Assembly (NCBI GenBank): GCA_001899855.1
Contig: MKWR01000029.1
Span: forward strand, 203,212-267,211
Direction: 5' to 3'
Source: Lysobacterales bacterium 63-13
GTDB lineage: Bacteria > Pseudomonadota > Gammaproteobacteria > Xanthomonadales > Rhodanobacteraceae
Length of the DNA stretch: 64,000 bases
Shown here piece by piece: positions 8,752 to 17,826 of this stretch. Both the position numbers and the translations under genes were made by a program. The notes under the pieces were generated by a model. That model was given only the letters and a program-made list of their open reading frames with translations. It did no database searches and was not told the DNA's origin. Each line of letters opens with the position of its first letter. The stretch's first letter is position 1.

Positions 8752-9885
8752 TCAGTCCGGCTTCCTGCCGCTGGCCTTGGCCGCTTCGGCATCGGCCTTG
8801 GCCTGTTCCGCACGCGCAAGGTTCTCACGGGCGCGCTGTGTCGATTCGGCACCCGGCGCGGTGGCGATGCGCTCCTGCAGGGTTGCGCGTGGCGCGGCGA
8901 CCGCTTGCAGCTCGCGCTCCCGCGGCATGGCCGCGACATCGGCCGGGGTCACCTCGACAATCGCCGAATCGATGCGGGCCAGGCGCTCGCCATCGCGCGA
9001 GTAGACATCGCCGGCTTCGGAAAACGGCACGAGCTGGTGTCTGCGCATCACCTGCGCCGCCGATGCGGAGCCGAGAAAGCGCACGAAATCATCGACTTCC
9101 GTGCGATTCGGGGCATCGGCACGTTGCACCACATAAAGAGTGATGAAGAGCGGGTAGCTGCCATCGGCAATGCTCTGCGTGGTCGCCATGCTGCCCTCGA
9201 CACTGAGCATCTTCATGCCCTTGTTGGCGTAGGCGCTGGACAGGCTGGTCAGGCCGAGGCCATTTGGATCGATGGCGATGGCTTCTTCGAGCTTGCTGGT
9301 ATTCAGGTACAGGCGCGGCGCAGCGACGCGTTGCTCGCCACGCTTGTAGAGCAGGCGGCGGAAACTGAATTCGACGCCATCCAGTGGCGCGGCGATGGAG
9401 TAAAGGTTGATGGGCGCATCGGCACCGCCGAGCTCCTGCCAGTTCTTCACCCGGCCGAGGTAGATCTGGCGCAACTGGGCGAGGGTGATGTTGCCGACGG
9501 GATTGCGCGGATGGGTCACCGCGACAATCGCATCCAGCGCGACCGGCTGGAAGATCAGCTGCTGCTCGGACTCGCGCGCCTCGTTCATGGCACGCGCGCT
9601 GCCGGCAATGTCGGCCTTGCCATCGATGACCGCATCGATGCCGGAGATCGTGCTGAACGCCTGCACGGTCAGCTGGCCCTGCTGCTCCTTGCGGTACACC
9701 GCAACAAGATCATTGGTGAAGCCGCGCGCGGAGACGATGTCACCGCGCCAGACGATGGTGGTCTTTGCCACAAAGGCCTTGTTGCCGCCGGCGGCGACAG
9801 CGGGGATCGACATGGCCAGCGCCAGGGCGGCAAGCGCACTCATGGCGAGGAAGCGGCGGAACAGGCGGGAGCGTTGCAGGAACAT
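8752..9885 (-). CDS. PstS-like phosphate-type substrate-binding protein
   Basis: Secreted periplasmic binding protein of the PstS/PBP-like family, 377 aa. ATG 9885 is chosen because it gives a classic signal peptide (Arg-rich start, hydrophobic stretch, cut near AVAA); the open frame extends far upstream but only into gspL antisense. The binding-protein fold shows in TISGIDAVIDGKADIAGSAR and in the HPRNPVGNITLAQLRQIYLG segment. The last 60 or so residues (RATLQERIAT to ASGRKPD) are a charged Ala-rich tail likely to be helical, unusual for PstS. No pstC, pstA, pstB or phoU is adjacent, so it is an orphan and may sense or scavenge rather than feed a transporter. Confidence 0.82.
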   Translation of the reverse strand: MFLQRSRLFRRFLAMSALAALALAMSIPAVAAGGNKAFVAKTTIVWRGDIVSARGFTNDLVAVYRKEQQGQLTVQAFSTISGIDAVIDGKADIAGSARAMNEARESEQQLIFQPVALDAIVAVTHPRNPVGNITLAQLRQIYLGRVKNWQELGGADAPINLYSIAAPLDGVEFSFRRLLYKRGEQRVAAPRLYLNTSKLEEAIAIDPNGLGLTSLSSAYANKGMKMLSVEGSMATTQSIADGSYPLFITLYVVQRADAPNRTEVDDFVRFLGSASAAQVMRRHQLVPFSEAGDVYSRDGERLARIDSAIVEVTPADVAAMPRERELQAVAAPRATLQERIATAPGAESTQRARENLARAEQAKADAEAAKASGRKPD

Positions 9886-10071
9886 AGGCGGAAAGATGGC
9901 GCCAGGGCCAAATCGAAGAGGTTCGAACTTTATCATGCGCCTCGACGCGACGTGCCGTTGTGCGCTGCTGCGGATTTTGCCGTGGCAGCGCGCAGGCACG
10001 CGGTCAGCCGCCGATTTCCGGCAAGCGTCGCGCTTCTCGTACAATCGACCGGATCCCCAGGATATGCGCGC

Positions 10072-11271
10072 ATGCCCGATCGTCTCATTCTGCGTCTCGA
10101 CTCCGCCGGCGAGCTGGCCTGGCTGCGCCAATCGGTGGACGGACGCCTGCTGTCGTCGAGCCAGCGCGGTGCGCCACCGGCCAGCGTGCTCGAATCGGCA
10201 GGTGAAGTCATCGTCCTGGTACCGGCCGAGGACGTCTTGCTGATCGAGACGCGGGTCAACGCGCGCAGCGCCGCGCAACTGCGCCAGGCGGTGCCGTTCG
10301 CGGTCGAGGACCAGTTGCTCGGGGCCGTCGAGGAGCAGCACTTTGCCATGCAGCCGATCGACGGCGACAAGGTTGGCGTCGCCGTGGTCGCGCAAGCGCG
10401 GCTGCAACAATGGATCGACACGCTGGCCGGTAGCGGCGTGCGCGCCGATGTGATCCTGCCGGAATCGCTGGCCGTGCCGGTATCGGCCGACTCGGCAACG
10501 GCAATGATCGATGGCGGGCGCGTGCTGTTGCGCCTGGGGCCCTGGTCGGCAATCAGTTTTTCCAGTGCCGACCTGGACGACTGGCTGGCGCAGATCCGCG
10601 TCACGGCAAGCGATCTCGCCATCGTCGCGCATGATTTCGATGGCCAGGCCGATGTGCCGGGCAAATCCGGCTTTGCAGCGTTCCACGGCGGCCAGCGCGA
10701 ACCGTTGGCCTTTCTTGCCCGCAACCTGCAAAAGCCGGCCATCAACCTGCTTTCCGGCGTTTTTGCCAGCGGCCATCGCCAGGCACGCGGCACGCGCTGG
10801 TGGCGCCGCGCCGCGATGGTGGCTGCGGCAGTCGTCGTGCTGGCCTTCGTGCATCGCGGCCTTGAGGTGCGCCAACTCGCGCAAAACCTTGCGCGGGTTG
10901 ATACGGCAATGGCCGACAGCCTGCTCAGGACCTTTCCCGACCTCGGCGCGGCGGAGCGTTCGCGCGCGCCGCAAAGCGTCATGCGCGATCGCCTCGAGCG
11001 CTTGCGTGGCGGCAGCGAGAGCAGTGGCTTCCTGCGCCTGCTCGGGCAGATCGCGCCGGTGCTCGGGCGCACCACGCGCACGCAGATGCGCGGCCTCGAA
11101 TTCCGCAATGGCATCCTCGAGGTCGGCTTGCGCGCCCCCGACGTGGCCACGCTTGACAGCATGCGCGAGCAGTTTTCGGCGATCCCGGGCCTCGCTGCCG
11201 AAGTGACCGCGTCGATACCGGCCGACAGCGGTGTCGATGGCCGCATCCGCATTCGCGGGGATGCGCCATGA
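10072..11271 (+). CDS. gspL: Type II secretion system protein GspL
   Basis: Bitopic inner-membrane protein that links the secretion ATPase GspE to the pseudopilus assembly platform. The N-terminal actin-like cytoplasmic domain covers about residues 1-230 (MPDRLILRLD start, RQAVPFAVEDQL motif). A single membrane segment lies at about 247-265 (MVAAAVVVLAFVHRG), followed by a periplasmic ferredoxin-like domain. ATG 10072 starts exactly at the family N-terminus. It opens an operon with gspM (ATGA overlap) and gspN, divergent from the PstS-like gene with a gap of about 186 bp. The other gsp genes are not next to it. Confidence 0.88.
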   Translation: MPDRLILRLDSAGELAWLRQSVDGRLLSSSQRGAPPASVLESAGEVIVLVPAEDVLLIETRVNARSAAQLRQAVPFAVEDQLLGAVEEQHFAMQPIDGDKVGVAVVAQARLQQWIDTLAGSGVRADVILPESLAVPVSADSATAMIDGGRVLLRLGPWSAISFSSADLDDWLAQIRVTASDLAIVAHDFDGQADVPGKSGFAAFHGGQREPLAFLARNLQKPAINLLSGVFASGHRQARGTRWWRRAAMVAAAVVVLAFVHRGLEVRQLAQNLARVDTAMADSLLRTFPDLGAAERSRAPQSVMRDRLERLRGGSESSGFLRLLGQIAPVLGRTTRTQMRGLEFRNGILEVGLRAPDVATLDSMREQFSAIPGLAAEVTASIPADSGVDGRIRIRGDAP

Positions 11272-11759
11272 TCGCCGCCTGGTGGCAGCAGCAGTCGGCG
11301 CGTGATCGTCGCGTGCTGGTGATCGGAGGCATCATCGTCGCCATCTTCCTGGTCTGGTCGTTCATCTGGCATCCACTGGCCAGCGAGCAGGCGCGCCTGG
11401 GCCAACAGCTCGACAATGCGCGGCGCGATCTCGCCTTTGTCCGTGTTGCCGAAGCCGAGGTCGAGCGTCTGCGCAACGCGGGCGTGCGCTCGCGCGCGGA
11501 TCGGCAAGGCAAGTCGCTGCTGGCGCTGGCCGATGTCAGTGCGCGTGGTGCCGGCCTGGAAGGCGTGCTCAAGCGCCTCGAACCGGTTGGCTCCAACAGC
11601 GTGCGTGCCAGTTTCGAATTCGCCTCGTTCGACGTGCTGATGAGCTGGATCGAGGGCATGGCCCGCGATCATGGCGTGCAGATCACCGATTTCTCCGCCG
11701 ATCGCGTCGATGCCAGTGGCCTCGTCAATGCGCGGGTCACGCTGGAGGACGTTCCTTGA
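11268..11759 (+). CDS. gspM: Type II secretion system protein GspM
   Basis: Small 163-aa bitopic inner-membrane protein that stabilises GspL. It has a short cytoplasmic N-terminus (about 1-17), one membrane segment (VLVIGGIIVAIFLVWSFIW) and a periplasmic ferredoxin-like domain whose C-terminal strand reads VNARVTLEDV. Its start overlaps the gspL stop (ATGA). Primary sequence in this family is poorly conserved, so position after gspL and topology are the main support. Confidence 0.85.
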   Translation: MIAAWWQQQSARDRRVLVIGGIIVAIFLVWSFIWHPLASEQARLGQQLDNARRDLAFVRVAEAEVERLRNAGVRSRADRQGKSLLALADVSARGAGLEGVLKRLEPVGSNSVRASFEFASFDVLMSWIEGMARDHGVQITDFSADRVDASGLVNARVTLEDVP

Positions 11760-11820
11760 GTTCCCGTCGGCCGGGTCCGTGATGCCCCTGCCTTTCCTGT
11801 TTTTCATGAATCGTTGAGCA

Positions 11821-12588
11821 ATGAAAATACTGAAGTGGTTTTTTGCACTGTTGATCCTCGTCGTTGTTGTCGCCGGTGCCATTGCCTGGACGCTGCCGGC
11901 GGATGTCGCCTATCGCTACGTCGCCTCGCAGCTGGGCCCGGTTTCCCTGGTCGGCGTCCGCGGCACGGTCTGGAAGGGCCATGCCGATGGCATCAGCGTG
12001 TTTGGCCGCGATCTCGGCGAGCTGGATTGGCAGGTGGAGAAGGCGCCGCTGTTCGCGCGTCGCCTGCACGCCGACTTGCGCATCCGCGGTGCCGACATCG
12101 ACACCTCGGGCCTGGTCGAGCGCGCTGCGGATGGTCGCCTCACCGCGCATGACGTGCGCTTCCGCGTGCCGGCATCGATGATGGCGCCGGTGCTCGACTT
12201 GCCATCCCTGAAATTGCTGGGAACGATCACCGGAACCTTTGCCAAGGTCAGTTTCCACGATGGCGTGGCCAGCGATGCCAACGGCACCGCGGTGTGGAGC
12301 GACGCCGGCGTCAGCGGCACGGCCGAGGCGCGCTTCTCGGACATCCTCGCCGAGTTTGCCTCGAAGCCCGATGGCAGCATCGGCGGCACCGTGGCCGATG
12401 ACGGCAAGGGCAATCTTGAAGTGAGCGGTCATTTCACGATTGCCGCCACCGGCTTCCAGGCCGAGGCCTTCCTCGCCGCGCGCAATGACGATGCGCGCGT
12501 CCGCGAGGCCTTGCGCTACGTCGGCGAGCCGCAGGCGGATGGCTCCTCGCACCTGCTCATCAACGGCCAGTTGTTCAAGTTGTTCTGA
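11821..12588 (+). CDS. gspN: Type II secretion system protein GspN
   Basis: Predicted 255-aa inner-membrane-anchored protein of the T2SSN family, an accessory of Xanthomonas-type secretion machines. A hydrophobic N-terminal segment (about 6-24) is followed by a periplasmic beta-rich domain with the family opening YRYVASQLGPVSLVGVRGTVWKG. It lies 61 bp after gspM and 3 bp before the next gene, so it probably shares the gspLM transcript. Family assignment rests on this N-terminal pattern and on gene order. Confidence 0.82.
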   Translation: MKILKWFFALLILVVVVAGAIAWTLPADVAYRYVASQLGPVSLVGVRGTVWKGHADGISVFGRDLGELDWQVEKAPLFARRLHADLRIRGADIDTSGLVERAADGRLTAHDVRFRVPASMMAPVLDLPSLKLLGTITGTFAKVSFHDGVASDANGTAVWSDAGVSGTAEARFSDILAEFASKPDGSIGGTVADDGKGNLEVSGHFTIAATGFQAEAFLAARNDDARVREALRYVGEPQADGSSHLLINGQLFKLF

Positions 12589-12591
12589 GCC

Positions 12592-13398
12592 ATGGCCTTG
12601 AGCGAACCCTTTCTCGCCGCGGCACTGGAAGTGGCGCATCGCGCCGCGGACGAGGCCGAACGCTCCATCCATGCGCGCTACGCGGCGCGCGATTTCTCGG
12701 TCGACGCCAAGGCCGATGCAACGCCGGTGACCGAAGCCGATCGCGAAGCCGAATGGATCATCAAGGATGTGTTGCGTGCGGCGTTCCCGGAGCACGCCTT
12801 CCTCGGCGAGGAACATGGCCGCGAAGGCCACGGTGACTGCTTGTGGCTGATCGATCCCATCGATGGCACCAAGGCGTTCGTGCGCGGCTATCCAATGTTC
12901 TCCACGCAGATCGCGCTGATGCATCGCGGCGAACTCGTGCTCGGCGTCTCCGCCGCCGGCGAGTACGGCGAGCGCGCCTGGGCGATTCGCGGTGGCGGTG
13001 CGTTCATCGGCAGCAGCAGCGCCGATGGCCGACGCGTGCAGGTTTCCGATACCCGGGATTTCGGGCCGCTGGCGGCGCTGTCGACCGGCAACCTGAAATC
13101 AATGGCGAATGACCCCGTGCGTTGGCAGGCGCTGGGCAGCCTGGTCAGCCGCGTTGGCCGCATCCGCGGCTATGGCGATTTCCTCCACTACCACCTGCTT
13201 GCGCGCGGGGCGATCGACCTGGTCGTCGAGTCCGACCTGAATATCCTCGACATTGCCGCGCTCGTGGTCATCGTGCGCGAGGCCGGCGGCGTGTTCAGCA
13301 CGCTCGAGGGCGCAGCTATCGACCTGCACACGCGCAACGCACTGGCCGGCCCGCCAGCCCTGCACGCCGAAGCGTTGGCCTTGTTCAACCCGCGATAG
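12592..13398 (+). CDS. Inositol-monophosphatase-family phosphatase (histidinol-phosphatase-like)
   Basis: Magnesium-dependent sugar-phosphatase-fold enzyme, 268 aa. Family metal sites are visible: DATPVTEADREAE, GEEHG, the hallmark DPIDGTKAF and a C-terminal segment LNILDIAALVVIVREAGG. DPIDGTKAF with an aromatic or hydrophobic surround is typical of HisN-type histidinol-phosphate phosphatases, but inositol monophosphatase or another phosphatase activity is possible. In the C-terminal site the usual WD pair reads LD, a modest deviation. The start is 3 bp after gspN, though functional linkage to secretion is not implied. Confidence 0.82.
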   Translation: MALSEPFLAAALEVAHRAADEAERSIHARYAARDFSVDAKADATPVTEADREAEWIIKDVLRAAFPEHAFLGEEHGREGHGDCLWLIDPIDGTKAFVRGYPMFSTQIALMHRGELVLGVSAAGEYGERAWAIRGGGAFIGSSSADGRRVQVSDTRDFGPLAALSTGNLKSMANDPVRWQALGSLVSRVGRIRGYGDFLHYHLLARGAIDLVVESDLNILDIAALVVIVREAGGVFSTLEGAAIDLHTRNALAGPPALHAEALALFNPR

Positions 13399-13863
13399 GC
13401 GTCACCAGCGGGTCTGCGCTGCATCGCGTCTCATCCGCGCGACGAGTCCGACCGCCTTGGCTTCGCTGCGCGTGCGAGCGATCTGCCCTCGCCATCCCGC
13501 ACGTCCGGAACCCGGCAGAACATCGAACTGGTCGGACGCTTCCCCCGATTTGGTGGGGCCGGATGCCGGCATCTCCCCACTCATGGCCAATGCGAACGCC
13601 CCGCCCGGATCCAGGCAGAAGGCGAGCGCTCGATGCCACCCGGATTTGTCGTGTAACGAATACGGTTGCGAATGATTCGCATCTAGGGTTTAATCTGCCG
13701 CCTGCGCAGCCAGACTCCATCGCAATGAAGCGTGCTGACTGACTCCCGTCGCTTGCCTGGAGCCGCCTCTGCGGGCGCCACCCGGCATCGTGGAAGTACA
13801 GTCAGCGATGCGGTTCGAGGTAGCCGGTCGCATCCACCGCCCCCTGCCCAAGGATCGTCATCG
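13399..13863. other. Intergenic region upstream of the siderophore receptor
   Basis: This 465-bp stretch holds no confident gene. It contains the Fur-like palindrome at 13667-13681 and presumably the promoter for the receptor operon. On the minus strand 13402-13590 is a 62-aa open frame with ordinary-looking composition (MAMSGEMPASG start) but no recognisable family or ribosome binding site. I leave it unannotated as a gene. The remaining sequence between the palindrome and ATG 13864 would form a 5' leader of about 180 bases. Confidence 0.6.
13667..13681. promoter_or_regulatory. Fur-box-like palindrome
   Basis: TGCGAAT-G-ATTCGCA is a perfect 7-1-7 inverted repeat, matching the 7-1-7 core layout of Fur operators and sharing their AATGATT centre. 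It lies about 180 bp upstream of a TonB-dependent siderophore receptor start, as expected for iron repression. Assignment to Fur is inference from the shape of the site and the downstream genes. Confidence 0.7.
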
Positions 13864-16221
13864 ATGTCTTCCGCGCCCCGCATCTGCGCCGCTCACACGG
13901 CACCGCGCCGCCTTTTCGCCAGCACCCTCGGCAGCCTGTTCATCTCGGCAAGCGCCGCGGCCGCTGCCGATGCCAACAGCGCACCGGAGCTTCCCGATGC
14001 CAGCAAGGCGCGCGAGCTCGACAGCGTCAAGGTTGACGGCTATGCCGTCAGCGAGCCGACCTCGGCCAAGTTCACGGCACCCTTGCTGGATACGCCGCGC
14101 TCGGTCGCTATCGTGCCCGAGGCCTTGATCGGCGATGTCGGCGCAACCGACCTGGTCGATGCGCTGCGGCTGATCCCGGGCATCACCTTTGGTGCCGGCG
14201 AAGGCGGCAACCCGCAAGGCGATCGCCCGTATCTGCGTGGCTTCGATTCGCAGGGGTCGATCTTTGTCGATGGTGTGCGCGATGCCGGCGCACAGTCGCG
14301 CGAAACCTTCAACATCCAGCAGATCGAAGTGGTCAAGGGACCGGATTCGGTCTACAGCGGGCGCTCGAACGGTGGCGGCAGCATCAACCTGGTGAGCAAG
14401 GCACCAGTTGCCGAGGATTTCACCCGCATCGAACTCGGCCTTGGCTCGGCCGCGTTCCGGCGCGCCACGCTCGATACCAACCTGCGCCTTGGCGAAGGTG
14501 CCGCGCTGCGCGTGAATGTCCTCGGCCACGATGCCGGCGTTGCCGGGCGTGACGAAGTCAACGGCCGCCGCTTCGGTTTCGCGCCGTCGGTCACCCTTGG
14601 CCTGAACAGCCCGACCTCGGCCACCCTGGGCTACTACCATCTCGACAGCGACGAATTGCCCGAAGCCGGCATTCCCTATCACTACGGGGTCAATGGCCTG
14701 CCTGCCGGGGTGCGCGTGGTGCGCCCCGACGACGGCGGCGACAGCAGCAATTTCTACGGCCTCGTCAATCGCGATTTCCGTGAAGCGAACGTCGATATCG
14801 GCAGCATCCAGCTGCGCCACGAATTCGGCGACGGCCTGAGCCTGCGCAACACCTCGCGTTACGGCCGCTCGCAGCAGGACTACATCCTCAGCCAGCCCGA
14901 TGACAGCCAGGGCAATGTCGTCAACGGCGAAGTCTGGCGGCGGGTGAACTCGCGTGCCGGCAACACCGTCTCGGCGATCAATCAAACCGACCTTTCCGGC
15001 GAGTTCAGCGCGGGCGGCCTGAAGAACGTGTTCAACGTCGGCCTTGAGCTGGCCAGCGAAAAGGCCTTCAAGGACAGCTACATCGTGCCGAACATCAATG
15101 CCGCCACGGCGTGCCGGACGCTGGGCGTCGGTGCGCCCTCGTTCTACAACTGCACGAGCCTGGCCGATCCGGATGCGCACGATCCGTGGCTGCCGGGGAC
15201 ATACGATGAAACCAATGGTTTTGTCCCGGCACCCATCGTGCGCGCCAACGCGCCGACGCGCACGCGCAGCAACACGCGAGCCCTGTACGCACTCGACACC
15301 CTGCATTTCGGCGACAACTGGCTGCTCAATCTCGGCCTTCGCGTCGACCGCTTCTCGACCACGGCACCGGTGACCTATTGCCCGGAACTGCCGGGCACGG
15401 TCTGCCCGCGCGGTTACACCGGCCTGACCATCACCGAGGACCATCGCAGCAGCAGCACGGATGTCAGCGGTCAGCTTGGTCTGGTCTGGAAACCGAGTGA
15501 GGCCGGCAGCGCCTATCTGTCATTCGCCAATTCGGCAACGCCACCGGGAAGCTTCATCAGCGAAGGCAGCGACACCAATCCGATCAGCATCACCGATCTG
15601 GATCCAGAGAAGACCCGCAACATCGAGCTTGGGCTGAAGTGGAACCTGTTCGGTGAGCGCCTCGCCGTCACGGCCGACGTCTTCCACACCGGCAAGCGCA
15701 ATGCCCGCCAGCTCGATGCCGATGGCAGCTACCAGAACATCGGCGAATCGCGCGTGCGCGGCATCGAGCTTTCGGCGAGCGGCAGCCTCAGCGAGGCCTG
15801 GAGCGTCTTTGCCGGCTATGCGCACATGCAGGGCAAGCTGGTCGATGCCGGTTTCGTCAATGGCGCGCCGAATCCGCTCAATGGCACGCGCCTGGCCAGC
15901 ATTCCGGAGAACAGCTTCAGCCTGTGGAGCAGTTACCAGCTCTCGCCGCGCCTGGGCCTTGGCGCGGGTGCGTTCCATGTCGGCGATGTTGTCGGCAGCT
16001 ATCGGGTCAATCCAGCCGATGGCCAGTTGACCGAGTTCGGCGTGCCGGCCTATTGGCGCTTCGATGCCATGGCGAACTGGCAGGTCAGCGACAGATTCGC
16101 ACTGCGCCTCAATCTGCAGAACCTCGCCGACAAGACCTATTACAGCAAGGCCTATCCGGTGCATTACGCCACGCCGGCGGCCGGCCGTTCCGTGCAACTG
16201 AGTGCAAGTTGCAGATTCTGA
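13864..16221 (+). CDS. TonB-dependent siderophore receptor (PiuA/Fiu-like)
   Basis: Outer-membrane gated channel that imports ferric siderophores using TonB energy. ATG 13864 gives a 785-aa precursor with an N-terminal signal ending near ASAAAAADA. The plug domain runs about 55-180 (TPRSVAIVPEALI, LRGFDSQGSIFVDGVRD, QIEVVKGPDSVYSGRSNGGGSINLVSK), all TonB-siderophore-receptor signatures. The beta-barrel fills the rest and ends in a C-terminal Phe (SASCRF). It heads an operon with a PiuC hydroxylase and a Sel1 protein, the order seen around piuA in Pseudomonas aeruginosa, which supports a catecholate or monocatechol ligand. The upstream palindrome suggests Fur control. Confidence 0.9.
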   Translation: MSSAPRICAAHTAPRRLFASTLGSLFISASAAAAADANSAPELPDASKARELDSVKVDGYAVSEPTSAKFTAPLLDTPRSVAIVPEALIGDVGATDLVDALRLIPGITFGAGEGGNPQGDRPYLRGFDSQGSIFVDGVRDAGAQSRETFNIQQIEVVKGPDSVYSGRSNGGGSINLVSKAPVAEDFTRIELGLGSAAFRRATLDTNLRLGEGAALRVNVLGHDAGVAGRDEVNGRRFGFAPSVTLGLNSPTSATLGYYHLDSDELPEAGIPYHYGVNGLPAGVRVVRPDDGGDSSNFYGLVNRDFREANVDIGSIQLRHEFGDGLSLRNTSRYGRSQQDYILSQPDDSQGNVVNGEVWRRVNSRAGNTVSAINQTDLSGEFSAGGLKNVFNVGLELASEKAFKDSYIVPNINAATACRTLGVGAPSFYNCTSLADPDAHDPWLPGTYDETNGFVPAPIVRANAPTRTRSNTRALYALDTLHFGDNWLLNLGLRVDRFSTTAPVTYCPELPGTVCPRGYTGLTITEDHRSSSTDVSGQLGLVWKPSEAGSAYLSFANSATPPGSFISEGSDTNPISITDLDPEKTRNIELGLKWNLFGERLAVTADVFHTGKRNARQLDADGSYQNIGESRVRGIELSASGSLSEAWSVFAGYAHMQGKLVDAGFVNGAPNPLNGTRLASIPENSFSLWSSYQLSPRLGLGAGAFHVGDVVGSYRVNPADGQLTEFGVPAYWRFDAMANWQVSDRFALRLNLQNLADKTYYSKAYPVHYATPAAGRSVQLSASCRF

Positions 16222-16279
16222 GTGAGTCGCCATGCGCGCCCGCGCGCGTGGCCCGCGTTCAACCCGTGGAGACGCCTGC

Positions 16280-16966
16280 GTGCTGGTTCATGTTGCGGAT
16301 GTGCTCGATGCGAACGAACTGGCGCACTGCCGCCAGCGGCTCGCCCATGCCAGTTGGAAAGATGGAAAACGCACGGCGGGCTACCAGTCCGCCCAGGTCA
16401 AGCACAACGGCCAGCTCGCCGAGGACGATGCCCTGGCCATCGAGCTTGGTGAACTGATCCTCGCCGCACTGGCGCGCAACACGACGTTTTTCGCCGCCGC
16501 CTTGCCGCGCACGATCTATCCGCCGCTGTTCAACCGCTACAGCGGCGGCGAACACTTCGGCCTGCATGTCGACAACGCCATCCGTTACGACCGCCGCCAG
16601 CAACCGGCCTTGCCGATCCGCACCGACCTTTCGGCGACGCTCTTTTTCGCCGATCCCGAGGAGTACGAGGGCGGTGAGCTGGTCATCGAGGACAGTTACG
16701 GAACGCACAGCGTCAAGTTGCCGGCCGGGGACCTGGTGCTGTACCCCGGCTCGAGCCTGCACAAGGTCACGCCGGTCGTGCGCGGCGCGCGCATCGCCTC
16801 GTTCTTCTGGTTGCAGAGCCTGGTCCGCAGCGACGAACAGCGTCGCCAACTGTTCGAGCTCGATATCGCCATCCAGGCGCTGACCGCGCGTGTTCCGGGC
16901 GCGCCCGAACTGGTCTCGCTGACCGGCATCTACCACAACCTGCTGCGTGCCTGGGCGGATGTCTGA
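16280..16966 (+). CDS. piuC: PKHD-type Fe(II)/2-oxoglutarate hydroxylase PiuC (YbiX)
   Basis: Cytoplasmic 2-oxoglutarate dioxygenase that accompanies siderophore receptors; its substrate is unproven. GTG 16280 is chosen over ATG 16232 because GGAG lies 8 bases upstream and the resulting N-terminus ([14 protein letters not shown]) matches the family; length is 228 aa, close to known PiuC. Iron ligands are His and Asp in FGLHVDNAI and the distal His in SSLHKVTPV, with the 2-oxoglutarate Arg in GARIASFFW. It follows the receptor by 58 bp and its stop overlaps the next start (ATGTCTGA). Confidence 0.92.
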   Translation: MLVHVADVLDANELAHCRQRLAHASWKDGKRTAGYQSAQVKHNGQLAEDDALAIELGELILAALARNTTFFAAALPRTIYPPLFNRYSGGEHFGLHVDNAIRYDRRQQPALPIRTDLSATLFFADPEEYEGGELVIEDSYGTHSVKLPAGDLVLYPGSSLHKVTPVVRGARIASFFWLQSLVRSDEQRRQLFELDIAIQALTARVPGAPELVSLTGIYHNLLRAWADV

Positions 16967-17735
16967 AGCCGCCGCGACAAACCCCGGCATGGCGCATCAC
17001 GAGCACCTGCTGGACGCCTTGCGCAAGGATCCGGCCCATGCTCCCGACCTCATCCATGCGGCGGCGTTGAACGGCGAAATCGCCGCGCAGTTCCTGCTGG
17101 GACAAATGTGCTGCGAAGGTCGCGGGCGCGCCCGCGATGCTGCCGAAGGCGTGCATTGGTTTCGCCTGGCGGCCAACTCCGGTTTGCCGGCGGCCATGAA
17201 CATGCTCGGGCGCTGTCACGAACTGGGCACAGGCACCGCATGCGACTTCGCCCTGGCGGCAGTCTGGTACCGCAAGGCGGCGCTGGCCGGATTCGACTGG
17301 GGCATGTACAACCTGGCCAACCTGCTGGCGACCGGACGTGGCCTCGAGCCATCGCGCCGCGAGGCCTGGGCCTGGTATCGCAAGGCAGCCGGGCTTGGGC
17401 ATGCCAAATCGATGAACCTGGTCGGTCGTTATCTCGAGGAAGGCTGGGAAGTCGAGGCGGATGCGCTTGCCGCCCGCGAGTGGTACCGCAGATCGGCCGA
17501 AGCCGGTGATTTCCGCGGCCAGGCCAGCCATGCGCAGATCCTCATCGGCGAGGGCCGCATCGCCGAGGCGGTGGGCTGGCTGCAACAGGCCGTGCTTGCC
17601 GGCAGTCCGTCCTTCCTCGCCCATGTCGCCAATGACCTCGCCGCATCGGCGCACGCCGAAATACGGGAAATCGCGCAACTGGCGCGTGAACGTGGTGCGC
17701 TGGCGCATGCCGGGGCCGGGCAGGAGTGCGCATGA
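16959..17735 (+). CDS. Sel1-repeat (TPR-like) protein of the piu operon
   Basis: A 258-aa cytoplasmic-looking protein built of about five Sel1-like helical repeats of roughly 36 residues ([51 protein letters not shown]). Such repeats mediate protein-protein contacts. ATG 16959 overlaps the piuC stop; an in-frame GTG 12 bases earlier is possible. The same receptor-piuC-Sel1 order is known from Pseudomonas, so a role with the hydroxylase is likely, but no molecular function is established. Confidence 0.85.
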   Translation: MSEAAATNPGMAHHEHLLDALRKDPAHAPDLIHAAALNGEIAAQFLLGQMCCEGRGRARDAAEGVHWFRLAANSGLPAAMNMLGRCHELGTGTACDFALAAVWYRKAALAGFDWGMYNLANLLATGRGLEPSRREAWAWYRKAAGLGHAKSMNLVGRYLEEGWEVEADALAAREWYRRSAEAGDFRGQASHAQILIGEGRIAEAVGWLQQAVLAGSPSFLAHVANDLAASAHAEIREIAQLARERGALAHAGAGQECA

Positions 17736-17778
17736 TGGCGATTCACGCGCATGCAAGGGATCAAACTCCGGCGTAACG

Positions 17779-17794
17779 CTGCGGCCGGCCGCAG
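17779..17794. terminator. GC palindrome between convergent genes
   Basis: CTGCGGCCGGCCGCAG is a perfect 16-bp palindrome able to form a 6-bp stem with a 4-base loop. It lies in the 91-bp gap between the Sel1 gene and the oppositely oriented response regulator. No T-run follows on either strand, so a terminator role is a guess from position. Confidence 0.35.
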
Positions 17795-17826
17795 GGGCAT
17801 TGCCCGGCGCGCATGCAACCGGTGAA

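Noticed and set aside
9886-10974. Long N-terminal extension of the PstS-like protein
   Set aside because: It reads antisense through gspL, whereas a proper signal peptide starts at 9885.
13402-13590. 62-aa open frame on the - strand (MAMSGEMPASG...)
   Set aside because: Composition looks protein-like, but there is no ribosome binding site, no recognised family and it lies in the receptor's upstream region. It may be part of a dispersed repeat; a genome-wide search would decide.
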